This document shows, in pieces, positions 63,979 to 64,000 of a DNA stretch of 64,000 bases. The translations under genes and the position numbers were made by a program. Position 1 is the stretch's first letter. Every line of letters starts with the position of its first letter. Origin of the DNA: Aeromonas rivipollensis (GTDB lineage Bacteria > Pseudomonadota > Gammaproteobacteria > Enterobacterales > Aeromonadaceae); the NCBI RefSeq assembly GCF_010974825.1, contig NZ_JAAILA010000007.1, forward strand, positions 124,001-188,000. Reading direction: 5' to 3'. The notes beneath the pieces were generated by a model. It saw only the letters and a list, made by a program, of their open reading frames with translations. It had not been told where the DNA came from and made no database searches.

Positions 63979-64000
63979 CGAGCAGGGTTGAGCGACGCAG

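Overview
The window looks like a chromosomal segment of a high-GC gammaproteobacterium, most likely Aeromonas or a close relative. The block mutS - pncC - recA - recX - alaS - lysC - csrA - tRNA-Ser(GCU) - five tRNA-Arg(ACG) is the classical gammaproteobacterial order, with lysC placed between alaS and csrA as in Vibrio-like genomes. The species assignment is inference from gene content and order; no database search was possible.

Layout. 0-4.4 kb: a partial DUF5363-like gene, an RlmCD-type 23S rRNA uracil methyltransferase, amtB with a sigma-54/NtrC control region but no glnK, and a VOC-fold protein. 4.4-13.8 kb: a P4-like integrative element at the 3' end of tRNA-Leu(CAA). It has a P4-type integrase, AlpA, several small overlapping genes including an Icd/Ash-like gene with a nested second start, a DUF927 primase/helicase, an iteron-type putative replication origin, and an AT-richer cargo module encoding HipB/HipA. 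No capsid, terminase or morphogenesis genes are visible. 13.8-26.6 kb: RDD protein, lptGF divergent from pepA, holC, valS, a CNNM/CorC membrane protein, DedA, PBP7, then the tRNA array. 26.7-36.9 kb: csrA to mutS. 36.9-42.9 kb: a BCCT transporter with an unknown partner gene and a divergent MarR regulator, a DUF416 protein, a D-2-hydroxyacid dehydrogenase and MepM. 43.1-46.1 kb: an unusual LapD-like protein without a GGDEF domain, coupled by an ATGA overlap to a TAXI-type periplasmic binding protein and convergent with LapG. 46.1-48.8 kb: znuA and znuCB, divergent around two Zur boxes. 48.8-52.6 kb: LysR regulator, two EamA transporters, a uracil-DNA-glycosylase-like protein and a GIY-YIG protein. 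52.6-53.9 kb: a compact psp operon (pspA, a short pspC, a pspG-like gene) with a sigma-54 promoter. 54-58.7 kb: plsC and an scsBCD-type copper/thiol redox operon with a small gene in front. 58.7-64 kb: an EF-hand protein, a four-gene operon headed by a J-domain protein with three unrecognised partners, an OsmB-like lipoprotein, two small unknown proteins and a GNAT acetyltransferase.

The most unusual signals are: (1) repeated scars in which an intact gene (rlmD, lptG, pepA, and the lptF/lptG junction) is followed by a second copy of its own end, in some cases differing mainly or only at synonymous positions; (2) the P4-like element, with matched TACCCCC repeat pairs at both ends, 13 GTGGCTAC iterons and HipBA cargo; (3) the LapD-like/TAXI/LapG cluster, which suggests periplasmic-ligand rather than c-di-GMP control of LapG; and (4) the J-domain operon. 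Most remaining genes are conserved housekeeping loci with clear terminators.
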